Both the position numbers and the translations under genes were made by a program. From Mallotus nudiflorus (Eukaryota > Streptophyta > Magnoliopsida > Malpighiales > Euphorbiaceae), in NCBI GenBank assembly GCA_947683625.1, contig CANTUR010000193.1, forward strand, positions 1,984,001-2,048,000: DNA of 64,000 nucleotides. The letters run 5' to 3'. A model generated the notes under the pieces. It was not told the origin of the DNA, ran no database searches, and saw only the letters and a program-made list of their open reading frames with translations. Positions 10,511 through 21,206 of this stretch are shown one piece after another. How positions within the stretch are numbered: position 1 is the stretch's first letter; each line of letters opens with the position of its first letter.

Positions 10511-11819
10511 TTCTAAGTAAGAGGGATCAACTTGAAAATGACTGTTTTACATTATGCAATACTCAATCGTATAGAGCCCCTTACCAAAACATTTACACTA
10601 CACATCACATGAGCACCACTTGTCCTTAAAAGCCTCGATAATACTAAATGACATTGCCACCATGATTCCATTCGAGTCACTGAGCGACAAAGATATGGTA
10701 TTATCACCTTTAGTCTTTACTTGTGCATTCACTATACTTATCTGACTAGAGTCTATAACCTAAGTGCTTAAGGGGGGTTACCAAGTTATCAAAAGAATGC
10801 TAAACTCACTGATCGAAGTCCATAACCCTAGTCATATGGGGTAATCTCACTAAAGGAACCCTTAGTCTTTCACCCTGACTCAGCTCGCGTAAATAAACTA
10901 GTAGCAACATCCACTAGGATTCCACCAAGCTATGCATGCTATCCTCATCCTAACACTATTTGTTTGACCTGATATTCATAAATGACATGAACCTCCTAGT
11001 GTCTATCATCGAATGATAGGACCACATGATTCTCATCTACTTTGTGTAATCCTGAAGCATGAGGAATGATGAGAATATGTACCTCAACTTGAATAATCTA
11101 TACAAATTAACAAATAATGACATCCCTCGATGAAGAAACCTACGAGATGTCATCCATTTATTCTTATCAAGTCAAATAAATGGGTTAGAAACCCAATTAG
11201 ATTGTAGACCTTTATGTTGACAAAATCAAATAGTAAACTATCAAATAATACTTTCATTACTCATGGTAAACACATCGAATATTGATATGGGAGTAAGAGC
11301 TCATACTCCATTTTATTGACCTTAGTCTTATACATACGGGTACATACGGGCTATGGACATCATTTAAAGCCAGGCAATTGACCCTTACATCGACATCCTG
11401 TGATTATCTCAAGCACATTGAGTATCATTCCTCAGTTTACCCCTTGGTTTTGACCAACATAAATTAAAATAGCCTAGTTTTGAGAGCGGAACCATAGTCC
11501 CATAATGACTATAGGTTCAAAACCCACCTAGGAAACAAACTAAATGACCTCGTAAATAAATAAGGTTATAAGTGAGAGCTTACTTATGATTGGTTTGTTC
11601 ATTGTGTAAGAAAACTAACTAGATTTAATCATGCATATGTCATATACATATAATTAGCATGTGCTAACCGCTGTGTCTTATAGGAATAATCATTTTTCCA
11701 TTATAGGACTTTTGCATCCACTCCATGCATACATGATCACCATTTTCTTTTACAAGCACATGTCATGCATTATTCATTTAGCTATCCTTAATCAACCCAT
11801 AAGAATACAACATTCAAAC
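10511..11819 (+). other. untranslated leader of element A
   Basis: No coding frame. Collinear with the leader of element C (37317-36667 plus 28110-27415 on the minus strand), which fixes the site where copia G entered C: A reads AACAAATAATGACATCCCTC where C is split after ACTAATGAT. Confidence 0.75.
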
Positions 11820-12270
11820 ATGAGTGATCAAGAAGATACCTCATATTAGCAATTCAAAGACAAGCTAAAAGAGGGGATCCAAAAGTTGCTCACTTATGGC
11901 ACCATAGCTAAAATCCTCCAAGCCCAAATTAAAGCCAAAAGTTCCCAAGATGGGAATAACACTCCATTAAATGAAGCATCTACATCTATTCACCCAAGGG
12001 TAGATAAGATAAAGGGAATTCCCCGCACTCAAGTTTAAGCTGATGATGACAATGACCACTACCAAGATCTTAGGAATGCACCAAAAGCTGTAAAAGTTGT
12101 TGACATTACCAAGCCTAAATTGATAGGGGAGGTCAAACTGTTAGCCAACAGGATGGCTTAGCTGGACAAGGGAACACATGGATCTAAAAGCTTCATCCAC
12201 TTGACACTGTTCAAAGATAAGCCACTTTGAGATGATTTTAAGCTACCAAAATTTTCTAAGTTTAATGGAA
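11820..12270 (+). pseudogene. gag: Tat gag, N-terminal fragment (element A)
   Basis: Starts at ATG 11820 (MSDQEDTSY), the same start as C's gag (27414). It keeps the N-terminal region: QFKDKLKEGIQKLL, the KPKLIGEVKLLANRMA block and LPKFSKFNG. Stops replace Gln codons (after DTSY and RMA). At 12265-12270 (ATGGAA) the frame jumps from gag to a point downstream of the protease, so the capsid core, zinc-finger-like region and protease are absent. In C the same two regions are about 2.4 kb apart. Confidence 0.8.
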
Positions 12271-12870
12271 TTAAGAAATCGGCATTTGAGATCTTCAATA
12301 ACACCCTCAAGGAGAAGCACTTACTAGACATGTTCATCGAGATGACTTCTATGAGCCGATGAAAAACCTAGAGATAGAATATGAGAGTGAAGCTATCAAT
12401 TATACCCAAGCTGCTACCATCCTTGAATAAAGCACTGATGACATACTATTTGAAGACATTGCTAATAATGATCTTTGTACTTTTGTTTGTTTGAAAATGA
12501 TGATGTAATGAACTCTAAAGTTAATGCAATGAAATCTTATTTTGCTTACTTGTTTGATGTCTTTCCTAATGGTAGTGTGCATTGCATTAATAAAAAATTA
12601 GCATATTTGACATTCATTCCATATGCACTTAATCATTTAATATTGGCATCGAATCTGAACCACACATTCTGCATATTTTGAAAGATATTACTCCTACAGA
12701 GAGGAGAGGAATTGAAAAAATATTAATAAATATTCAAAAGTATTTGCCTAGATGTACAATGATATGACTGGTATTAACAGAGACATTGCTCAATACTTTA
12801 TTCCTACCAAAGAAGGGTGCAAATCGATAAAGCAAAAACTAAGAAGACTCATTCTATAATTGGCCCAATA
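12271..12870 (+). pseudogene. pol: pre-RT linker of Tat pol (element A)
   Basis: Corresponds to C 24540-24100: FEIFNNTLKE, the FENDDVMNSKVNAMKS block, YLFDVFPNGSVHCINKK, and the alternating-frame stretch before RT. Similar linkers join protease and RT in Tat polyproteins; no enzymatic motif. Broken by frameshifts. Confidence 0.6.
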
Positions 12871-12879
12871 AGAGAAAGA

Positions 12880-13990
12880 GGACATTAAGAAATAGATCAA
12901 GGAAAAATTCCTAGAAGTAGTAGACTATCCATAGTGGTTAGCAAATGTGGTGCTAGTACTAAAGAAAGATGGAAGGGTTAGAATCTATGTCGACTATAGA
13001 GATCTAAAAAAGATATGCTCAAAGGATGATTTCCCATTACCTTACACAGACATACTAGTTAATAGCACCGCCATATATGCAATGTACTCCTTCATGGATG
13101 GATTCTCTGGGTATAATTAGATCATAATGGCCATTATTGATAAAGCAAAGGCAGCTTTCATAATATAATGGGGTACTTACTGCTACAGAGTAATGCCTTT
13201 TGGACTAAAGAATATAGGGGCAACCTACTAGAGAATGACAACTGCAATGTTCTATGACATAATACATAAAGAAGTAGAGGTATACATCGATGACATGATG
13301 GTTAAGTCAAGAACCATGGAAGAAAACCCCTCTAATCTCAAAATGTTCCTTACAAAGGTCAAAAAGTATAGTCTCATATTAAATCTGAAGAAATGCCTAT
13401 TCAAGGTAACTTCAGGAAAGATGCTAGGGTATGTTGTTAGTCAGAACAAGATTGAAATAGATCCAGATAAAGCAAAAGCCATCAGGGAGATGCCAATGCC
13501 CAAAACAGAGAAAGAAATTGATTGATCACTAAGTTGATAGCAGTTTGTGAATCGATCATCAAGCTACTCAGAAAAGATCAATCAGTTGAATGGAACAAAT
13601 AGTGTTAACTAGCATTTAACAAGATCATAAGTTACCTAACAAACCCACCAGTTCTAAGACCACCTAAACTAGGGATGCCTCTAACCCAATATCTAGCCAT
13701 CGAAGGGAATAAAGTCAGTGCAATGTTACCCATGAGGGAGAAATGAAAGTAGAACACGTAGTCTATTACTTAAGCAAGAAGATGTTATCGTATGAGGAGA
13801 AGTACAACCAAGTTGAACAGATATGCCTAGCAATGGTATAGGCAATGAAAAACTTAGACACTACTTTCAATCCTATAAAATTTAGGCTGTGTCTAAAATG
13901 GATCCAATGAAGTACCTCTACAGAGGTCCCTCTCTAATGGGGAAACTTGCCAAGTGGCTCATACTACTAATATAATTCAACGTGCAATAT
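12880..13990 (+). pseudogene. pol: reverse transcriptase and RNase H of element A
   Basis: RT copies the element RNA to cDNA. Blocks in order: WLANVVLVLKKDGRVR, VDYRDL, DDFPLP, SFMDGFSGYN, the YRVMPFGLKN block, then the catalytic box YIDDMMVKSR (codons near 13285-13315), which is intact, and LNLKKCLFKV. The thumb/connection and first RNase H follow (KAKAIREMPMPKTEKEID, then VLRPPKLGMPL). Stops at several Gln/Trp positions (after FSGYN, around WGTYC) and frameshifts after 13525 show it is dead, although its RT catalytic pair survives. Confidence 0.85.
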
Positions 13991-14019
13991 CTAAGTAAGA
14001 AGGAAGCAAAAGGGAGAGC

Positions 14020-14590
14020 AGTGGCTGAATTTCTAGCTCTCAACCTTATTCCAGACTCAGGAGAAATCCAATTGGACTTCCCAGATGACCTCAGCTTAGC
14101 CATTGAGATCTAAGGATGGCATATGTACTTTGACAGAGTAGTCAATTAGTTCAACACAAGAATCAGTGTCATACTACAATCTCTAGAAGGTGAAGCACTA
14201 CCAATTTCCAAAAAGCTTGAGTTTAGAGTCACAAATAATGAAGCAGTATATAAGGCATACACGCTCGGAATAGAAGCACTAATAGCCTTGGATGTCACAT
14301 AAGTTAAAATCTTAAGAGATTCCATGCTAGTAATTAATCATGCCATGAAAGAGTAGGAACTAAAAGAGTAGCACTTAAAGCCTTATCTGGACCACTTGAG
14401 GCTACTCACCATGTCCTTCAAAAAATGCAAATTCATTCATCTCCCCAAAAATCACAATCAGATGGTAGATGCACTTGGTCCCCTAGCATCAATATGGGAA
14501 GGACCATCCAAAATGCCTGTGAAGCATCTAATTCTACTTAGATTGGGACAACTTTATCATAAAAACTATAGAATAACAAACATATAAGCA
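14020..14590 (+). pseudogene. pol: archaeal-type RNase H of element A
   Basis: The additional RNase H typical of Tat elements. GWHMYFD-like opening (14116-14140), ISVILQSLEGEALPI, NNEAVYKAYTLGIEAL, LRDSMLVINH, and the end HLPKNHNQMVDALG with WEGPSKM. The D-E-D-D series is present in this copy, unlike C. Stops at TAG/TAA remain. Confidence 0.8.
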
Positions 14591-14599
14591 ATCAAAAAG

Positions 14600-15805
14600 C
14601 CCTAGTTCTATGACATCCAAAGATATATGAAGGAACGAGCCTATTAGGATCAAGCAGATAAAAGAGACAAAGCAACCATTTGATTACTAGCATCAAAATT
14701 CATATCGCACTAGGGTGTGTTATATAGGAGAACCTCATATGGTTTACAACTCCGATGTCTATATGAAACTAAGGTTGTAAGAGCAGTAAAAGAAGTACAA
14801 GAAGGTTTTTATGGTCCATATATAATTGGAACAATCCTAACTAAGAGGCTAATTTGACAAGGGTTCTTTTAGATGACGATAGTAGAACACTACACCAAAT
14901 TTGTAAGGAAATGCCACAAGTGTCAGATCCATAGGAATGTCAACCACCTTTCCCCAATATAACTACACTACATCTCCTCTCCATAGCCCTTCTCAACATG
15001 GGGACTAGACATAGTTAGGGAAATCCACCCAATATCCTCGAACAGATATAGATTCATCCTGGTGGCAATGGACTACTTTACATAATGGGTCGAAGCAGAA
15101 TCGTTCGCAAGGATATGAGCCAAGCAAGTGGCTAAGTTCATCAAAAGAGACTTGTTCTACCGATATGGGATCTCCTATCACATCATCTCTAACAACAGTG
15201 TCCAATTCCAATGGGAAGTTAGAGAACTACTAAGGAGCTATAAGGTGGAACATCACAAATCTTGTCTTTATCGACCATAAGTAAATGGTACCGTTGAAGC
15301 TGAAAATAAGAACATAAAAAAGATCTTATCAAAGATGACTTAGACTTACTAAGAATAACATTCAGAACTTTAACAAGGGCAACTCATTTCTCACTAGTGT
15401 ATGAATCAGAAGTAGTTTTGCCAATCGAAATAGATATCAAGTCTCTTCGGATAGAAATCAAATATGCATTACTAGAATTATAGTGGGCTCAATAGAGCCA
15501 TGAAAATCTCACTCTCTTAAATAGCCAAAGGCTTAAGGCTTTATACCACACACAGTTATATCAGGCATGACTAGCCAAAACCTTTAATACAAGAGTAAAA
15601 CATAAGAGTGTGAAAGCAGGAGAATGGGTACTGAAGTAGGTAAGATAGAATGTTCTAGACCTTAGAGGCAAATTCAAACGAAACTAAGAAGGCCCATACC
15701 TAGTCAAACATGTCTTATCAAAAGGAGCAGTCAAGTTAATGGATTCTGAAGGCAATGAATTCTCTAAATTTATCAATATAGACCACCTAAAGAAGTACTG
15801 TGTCT
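14600..15805 (+). pseudogene. pol: integrase of element A
   Basis: Integrase inserts the cDNA in the chromosome. Visible blocks: the zinc-binding region with RKCHKCQIHRN (CxxC), STWGLDIV (first catalytic Asp), YISYHIISNN-type block, and NGTVEAENKNIKKILS (catalytic Glu). The second catalytic Asp (ISDNG in the family) is Asn at codon 15191-15193. Further stops at Gln and Trp positions. The C-terminal half (15360-15805) is frameshifted but ends in a YCV-stop at 15807, usual for Tat pol. No chromodomain seen. Confidence 0.8.
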
Positions 15806-16949
15806 AAGGCTAAAAAAATTACCCCGTTGATTTGAAAACCTAAATGCCATTTTAAGAAAAAGTTAAGGACTTCCCACTGAGTTGAAAACCTAAAAATGGC
15901 AACTTAGATAAAAATTAAGGAAAGAGAGAAAATACTTAGCTATAAAACTTGAGAAGGCTAGTTAAGGATAAGGGTAACCTTAAGATCAAAATTTGTATGA
16001 ATGCACATGTGCTTTTCTTAAATGATTACAGTGAAATAAGAATGATTGCTAATTAATACAAAATGTCTTTGAAAACTGCAACACATTTTATCATCATGAA
16101 TTGCAACAAACATGCTTTGCATTTTCTTTCATTACATAACTGTGGTTCTTACCATCCTCTCTAAGCTCACTCTTTAAGATCAACCATTATCGGAAAAAAA
16201 AATGCTTGGTATGTGTGAAAAGCTTTAAAAGGAGACACCCTAGGCAAAATAAGGAAGAAAAGAAAACCCAGCTACGCATAAAAAGCTACAAAAGGAGACA
16301 CCTTAGGCAAAAAAGGGAAAACAAGTAGATGATAGTAGCAAACATCATCATCAATGATACATAGTAGGAAGCATGTATAGTTATCTTCGTATAACCATCA
16401 TACAACATGCGAGACAAATGCCCAGATACAACACTCACATTCTATAACCTCAGGAAAATGATACAACAAAGTAAACCACATACCAAAAGTCCTACACTTA
16501 GCTCTTAAAACAACTACATCAGTTGTGGCTGCCATCAGGAGAAAGTACTAATCTTGTAGAAACATCCCCCTCGTCATATCCTAACTCATCACCGTTCATC
16601 ATAAAGGATGATAGCTATAATTCCAGTTGACTAATGCGGTCATGATAACCTGCACGCTCTCGCTCTCATTCAAGACTAGCAAGATGGTACCCAACTTGCA
16701 TTACATATTGTATATCACACATACATAAAACATGTGCATAAAATAAATAGGTACAATAAAGAAGGCATACCCTATGAGTGGTAGCAAACTCCAAAAAGCA
16801 CTGCTACACACTCCCTACAACCGTATGCCAATACTGACCAGATGAGATAGGAATATGAAAAAGCAAGCAAATAAGTCAACCACCACTCACTAAATAAATA
16901 AAACACAAGTAAGAATAAGTGAAGATCATGAATATGGGTAGCATCAGTA
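15806..16949 (+). other. spacer after integrase in element A, with 62-bp duplication
   Basis: No sense coding frame. A tandem pair at 16213-16254 and 16274-16317 shares AAAAGGAGACACC and TAGGCAAAA with a period near 62 bp. Minus-strand reading around 16772-16963 gives a short hydrophobic frame that could be a tail of the antisense gene but has no motif. Confidence 0.5.
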
Positions 16950-17155
16950 GGAGCAACACCCAACTAAGGAAAGCTAGGTCTAGGCAAATTGAAGCTCACT
17001 GCTCTACCAAGGATATTTGTCCCAAGTGAAGACAAAGATGGCTGAACTGTCAAATCCCTAAGGATAGTGCTACTAGAAACCACACCACTAGCATGAGCAG
17101 TTGCCTTAGTATGGAGTGTGCCCTCATCCTCATCAAAGTAAGAACTAGATCTCCT
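16950..17155 (-). pseudogene. possible last exon of the antisense gene (Ser-rich tail)
   Basis: Minus strand after an AG at 17156-17157 gives a frame beginning RRSSSYFDEDEGTL, Ser/Thr-rich and open for about 60 codons. It follows exon 4 of the antisense gene at a plausible intron distance (GT at 17284-17285), but the phase of that splice does not fit, so membership is uncertain. Confidence 0.3.
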
Positions 17156-17285
17156 CTGATGTCACTACAGATAAGTTCTCATAAATCATATCCATTATAG
17201 TTTATTACTAATGAAGTTTGCTATATGCTTGCACCAAACACAGGAATAAAATCTTATCAGATAAAAAAAAGTGACTCTCGATGAC

Positions 17286-19146
17286 CTGCATAATGGTCTA
17301 ATCCTCGAATTTGAGGAACGAGATGCATCTGCCTAAAAAGGTAAAGGTGATGGAAAGGTCCCACTAGCTACAACATCAATTAGTTGAGGGATTAATACAT
17401 TATCATAAGGCAAACCCACACTCTCTTAGAGACTCTCAAAGGGGAATCCCATCATAACAGTAGCATTATCATCATCGCATAGCTCATAGCCTTAGAATAT
17501 GTACCTAGTAGGAGGGATAGGAACTCTCCTCATGTATGGTCCATCCCACCAATGATGGACTTGCTCACCCAAATACTACACCTTGGTAATGAGGCTAGAG
17601 AGCAACACTTGTCTCTCTATCAGCCACTATGCAACTACCATCTCTGCTATCCAGTAAGACCTCGCCACCCACCAATAAAGAAAAACTTGCTCAAAGTGCA
17701 ACAATAAATAAACAATCCCTAAAAAAAGGAACAACCAATATAATAGGAATTAGACATACCTAATTAGGGGAAAAATTCCTTATATGGTCCTGAGCCACCA
17801 TGCAATCCTCAATCAAATTAGTAATCTTCCAGATCTAATGAGAATAATGAGGAAAGCCATCCTCGAAGAAATGCTCAATGGACAGATGAGGGAGAATCCT
17901 GAACTCATATGCCTAAATTTGTCAAAATTAAAGGGTCAGAAATAACAAACTAAAAGTAAAAGAATAGACAATAGAACTCCTACTCACGTTTGGCATGAAT
18001 AAGCATTCATAGATCCTTGAGCCACCTTGGCATGCTGCATCAAGTATAGAGTAGATATGAGTGAAGGCAGCAGTGCCCTAGCAATAGCCCAATAAGCCAT
18101 CTAGATCTCTTAAGATGAGCAGTAATCATAGATCACCCGTACCCAAAGGGTTTGGGAAGATAACAACACTAAATAAATAAAATAAAAAGTAGTGAGCCAA
18201 CTGTTTTACTGAGACAAGACCATCATTATATAAAGCCTACATAGAAGAAACAAACTCCATGTATCAAGTGAGATACGGGCAAATAAACTTCATAAATGTG
18301 ACTACCCCAAGCAAATCCATCGTGAGGTGCCTCCTCACTATAGTAGTAGAACACTCCTCCTCACTAAAAGGAATGGGCTCTTTAGAAAAGCTCAAGCCCA
18401 TAATGGTGGAAAAATCCATAGGGCTAATAGTCATCTCCTCGATAAGCATATGGAAAGTATGTGTCATGTCCATCCACTGCTCTATCAATATATACATCGT
18501 AATTTGACTTGATGCATATGAGTCATAAGATAATGCAGCAATCACCCCATTAAAGCCCTTCTCGGCAACCATCTGCTTCACACACATCGAGAGACCCTTA
18601 TAGTATATGTTAACCCTATTGAAACTACCAAGCAGTATAGTGACATACCCACATGGCTATAAACAACAGGTACACTATCAAACATTTGCACAGTTACTAA
18701 ATACTAACACATCTCTCTATATCATTTAATAGGATCTAAAGAATAAAGACCAAAAAGAAAAGCATCACGGTAAGCAGACAATCATAAAAAGAAAATAAAG
18801 CAAGAGCTATTAGCTACAAACATTTATAATAATGCTAGACAGACAGTTATAGCAAGAGCTACAAAGTTACAACTACAACAACCTCATATAGCAAAATAAA
18901 TAGCAAAACAATCGACCAATAAGCTCTAGAAAATAAAGGCCAAGAAGGACCTACCTCACAATGATGATGAACCCAAGCGTGAGTCCCTAAGCTATAAATA
19001 ATACGGATTTTATCTCCCTAAGAAAGCCTAGATGGCTGACAACTCTAAGCACCATATGTGTTAGTCCTTGTAGCGGACATCCCAGCTCTAGTATCCTCTA
19101 CAAAGTCACCCTTAAGATCAATATCAACATCAATAAACATTTCCAT
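17286..19146 (-). pseudogene. antisense multi-exon gene relic, plant mobile domain-like (MAIN/MAIL1-type)
   Basis: Lies between integrase and 3' LTR of A on the opposite strand. Predicted exons: 1 at 19146-18955 (ATG start, 64 codons, ends GAG|GTAGGT); 2 at 18656-17988 (after TTATAG, 223 codons, ends AAC|GTGAGT); 3 at 17912-17760 (after AAATTTAG, ends TAG|GTATGT); 4 at 17689-17286. Introns are 298, 75 and 70 bp and all joints of exons 1-4 keep phase 0. Exon 2 reads like a plant mobile domain: GFNGVIAAL, LIEQWMDMTHTFHM (family WRPETHTFH), EEMTISPMDFSTIMGL, later HYFLFYLFSVVIFP, LLLILRDLDGLLGYC, GTAAFTHIYSILD. PMD proteins such as MAIN act in the plant nucleus in silencing; PMDs are also known as cargo of some Ty3/gypsy elements. 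About ten in-frame stops, nearly all TAG/TAA, show decay. Assignment rests on motif memory, not a search. Confidence 0.7.
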
Positions 19147-19735
19147 TAAACCCTAAAGAATTTTAGGGAATTCCATTTTACGTAGAAGAAAATGGAAGTA
19201 CAAAAGAAAAAATAGAGCAAATAGCACTCAAAACACGAAAAGGGTCTAGAAAAGTCAGCAAACACTCAAAAGGTCCAAATGAAGCCTTGCAAGACCTCCA
19301 AAAATTTCCATTTAAATAAAGCTTGAAGGAGTGAAGCATGTGACCATGCACCAGATGCGTGATCATGCACCTCCCATGCTCAATCACGCACACTTTCCCC
19401 TTACACGTGCTCTTTTGTGGTTTTACACACACTTTAAGACTTTACACACTCACTCCTACAGTCTTAAACTTCCATTTGAGCATAAGACATATACTAAAAT
19501 CACACAAAAGTGCCCTAATGAGGACTCCATATGTCTAAAGACACTGCACAAGCACTATCTTTTTTAAAAAATTCAACACCGCATGAAAGAATAAGAGTAA
19601 GGAAAATTCATTGTAAGGATATCTCTTTCCAAATCATTGAAATAACAATGTCATCACCTCATCACCATTACATCATTACTACATCACTATTACATCATTA
19701 CTACATAATCACTGCATCATGACTACTACCTCATT
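19147..19735 (+). other. spacer between antisense gene and minisatellites
   Basis: Upstream region of the antisense gene. No gene. Contains CATCAYTACTACATCA-type trinucleotide-like repetition at 19650-19735 and CACGCAC/TGACCATGCACC words near 19340-19390 similar to the LTR promoter repeats. Confidence 0.4.
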
Positions 19736-20105
19736 CACATTGCTTAGTTGCTTAGTAGCATTCATACTACTTAGAAGCATCTTCTCATTGCTTAGAAGCA
19801 TCTTCATATTGCTTATAGGCACTCTCATATTGCTTAGGAGCATTCACATTTCTTAGAAGCACTCCCGTACTGCTTAGAAGCACTCCCGTACTACTTAGAA
19901 GCACTTGCATTGCTTATAAGCACTATAATATTGCTTAGAAACACTTTCATTGCTTAGGAGCATCTTCGCACTACTTAGAAGCATCTTCTCATTGCTTAAA
20001 AGCACTTTCACCACTTAGAAGCATCTTCTCATTGCTAAAAAGCACTTTTAAGCATCCACACTTCTTAAGAGCATTCTCATTTGCTTAGTAGCATCTTCAT
20101 TTATC
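19736..20105 (+). repeat. minisatellite 1, about 22-bp unit
   Basis: About 16 variants of ATTGCTTAGAAGCATCTTC with unit length 19-24 bp, e.g. ACTACTTAGAAGCATCTTCT, ATTGCTTAGGAGCATTCAC. Located in the 3' untranslated region of A, directly before minisatellite 2. Confidence 0.85.
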
Positions 20106-20956
20106 GTGACACCTAAGGAGGTTATAGTCAAATGTTCATTTTGAGTGATGCTTAAGAAGGTTATAGTTTCATGTTCATTCGTGTGAGACCTAAGAAGGTT
20201 ATACTCATATGTTCATTTCGCATGACACCTAAAAAGGTTATAGTCACTTATTCATTCACATGACACCTAAGAATGTTATAGTCACATGTTCATTTTACAT
20301 TACACCTAAGAAGGTTATAGTTGCATGTTCATTTCATGTGACACCTAAGATGGCTATAGTCACATGTTCATTCGTGTGACACCTAAGAAGGTTATAGTCA
20401 CATGTTCATTTCGTGTGACACCTAAGGAGGTTATAGTCATATGTTCATTTGTGTGACACCTAAGAAGGATATAGTTGCTTCTTCATTTCGAGTAACACCT
20501 AAGAAGGTTATAGTCACTTTTTCATTCACGTGACACCTAAGAAGGTTATAGTCACATGTTCATTTTGCCTAACACATAAGAAGGTTAGAGTCGCATGTTC
20601 ATTCACGTGACAACTAAAAGGGTTATAGTCGCATGTTCATTCACATGACACCTAGGAAGGTTATAATCGTATGTTCATTCATGTGACACCTAATAAGGTT
20701 ATAGTTGCATGTTCATCCGCGTGGCACATAAGAAGGTTATAGTTGCATGTTCATTTTAATGACACCTAAGAAGGTTATAGTTGCATGTTCATTCACATGA
20801 CACCAAAGAAGGTTATAGTCACATGTTCATTCATGTGATGCCTAAGAAGGTTATGGCCATATGTCCATTTCCCATGACACCTAAAAAGGTTATAGTCACA
20901 TCTTTCCTACTTAGTAGCATCTTCATTTGCATGACACCTAAAAAGGTTATAGTTGC
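20106..20956 (+). repeat. minisatellite 2, about 38-bp unit
   Basis: About 22 tandem variants of GTGACACCTAAGAAGGTTAT followed by AGTCACATGTTCATTC. One minisatellite-1 type word (CTACTTAGTAGCATCTTC) reappears near its end (20908-20925), so the arrays have exchanged units. Tandem arrays in this position are a known property of Tat/Ogre elements. Confidence 0.9.
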
Positions 20957-21206
20957 ATCCATATTCTGCTACACTTTGCATTAGTCACAAGCTTGCATAG
21001 CACCTTGTGTGATGACCAAGTTATAGAACAACAATAACAAATGAAACACAACAATAGTAGTTAAATCTTAACAAAAAGTCTAAAGATAACTCATAGGTAA
21101 GTACCTTTCTCCTTGCTAAAATGTTTTTTGCATCTTTGCATTTGCTTTATATGTATTGACACTATCGCTAGGTGGTTATACAACACATGTGAAGTAAGGG
21201 GGCAAC
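20957..21206 (+). promoter_or_regulatory. 3' untranslated end and polypurine tract of element A
   Basis: No gene. GAAGTAAGGGGGC at 21191-21203 lies 3 bases before the 3' LTR and is the likely primer for plus-strand synthesis. Confidence 0.7.

Noticed and set aside
18259..18512. Plus-strand frames of 61-82 codons overlapping the antisense exon 2
   Set aside because: The minus frame carries the PMD-like pattern and splice phases; the plus frames are shadows.
20106..20956. CRISPR-like regular repeats
   Set aside because: Contiguous, diverged ~38-bp units without unique spacers, in a plant retrotransposon; a minisatellite.
20781..20984. 67-codon plus-strand frame
   Set aside because: It is translation of the minisatellite unit (repeated MTPKKV), not a gene.
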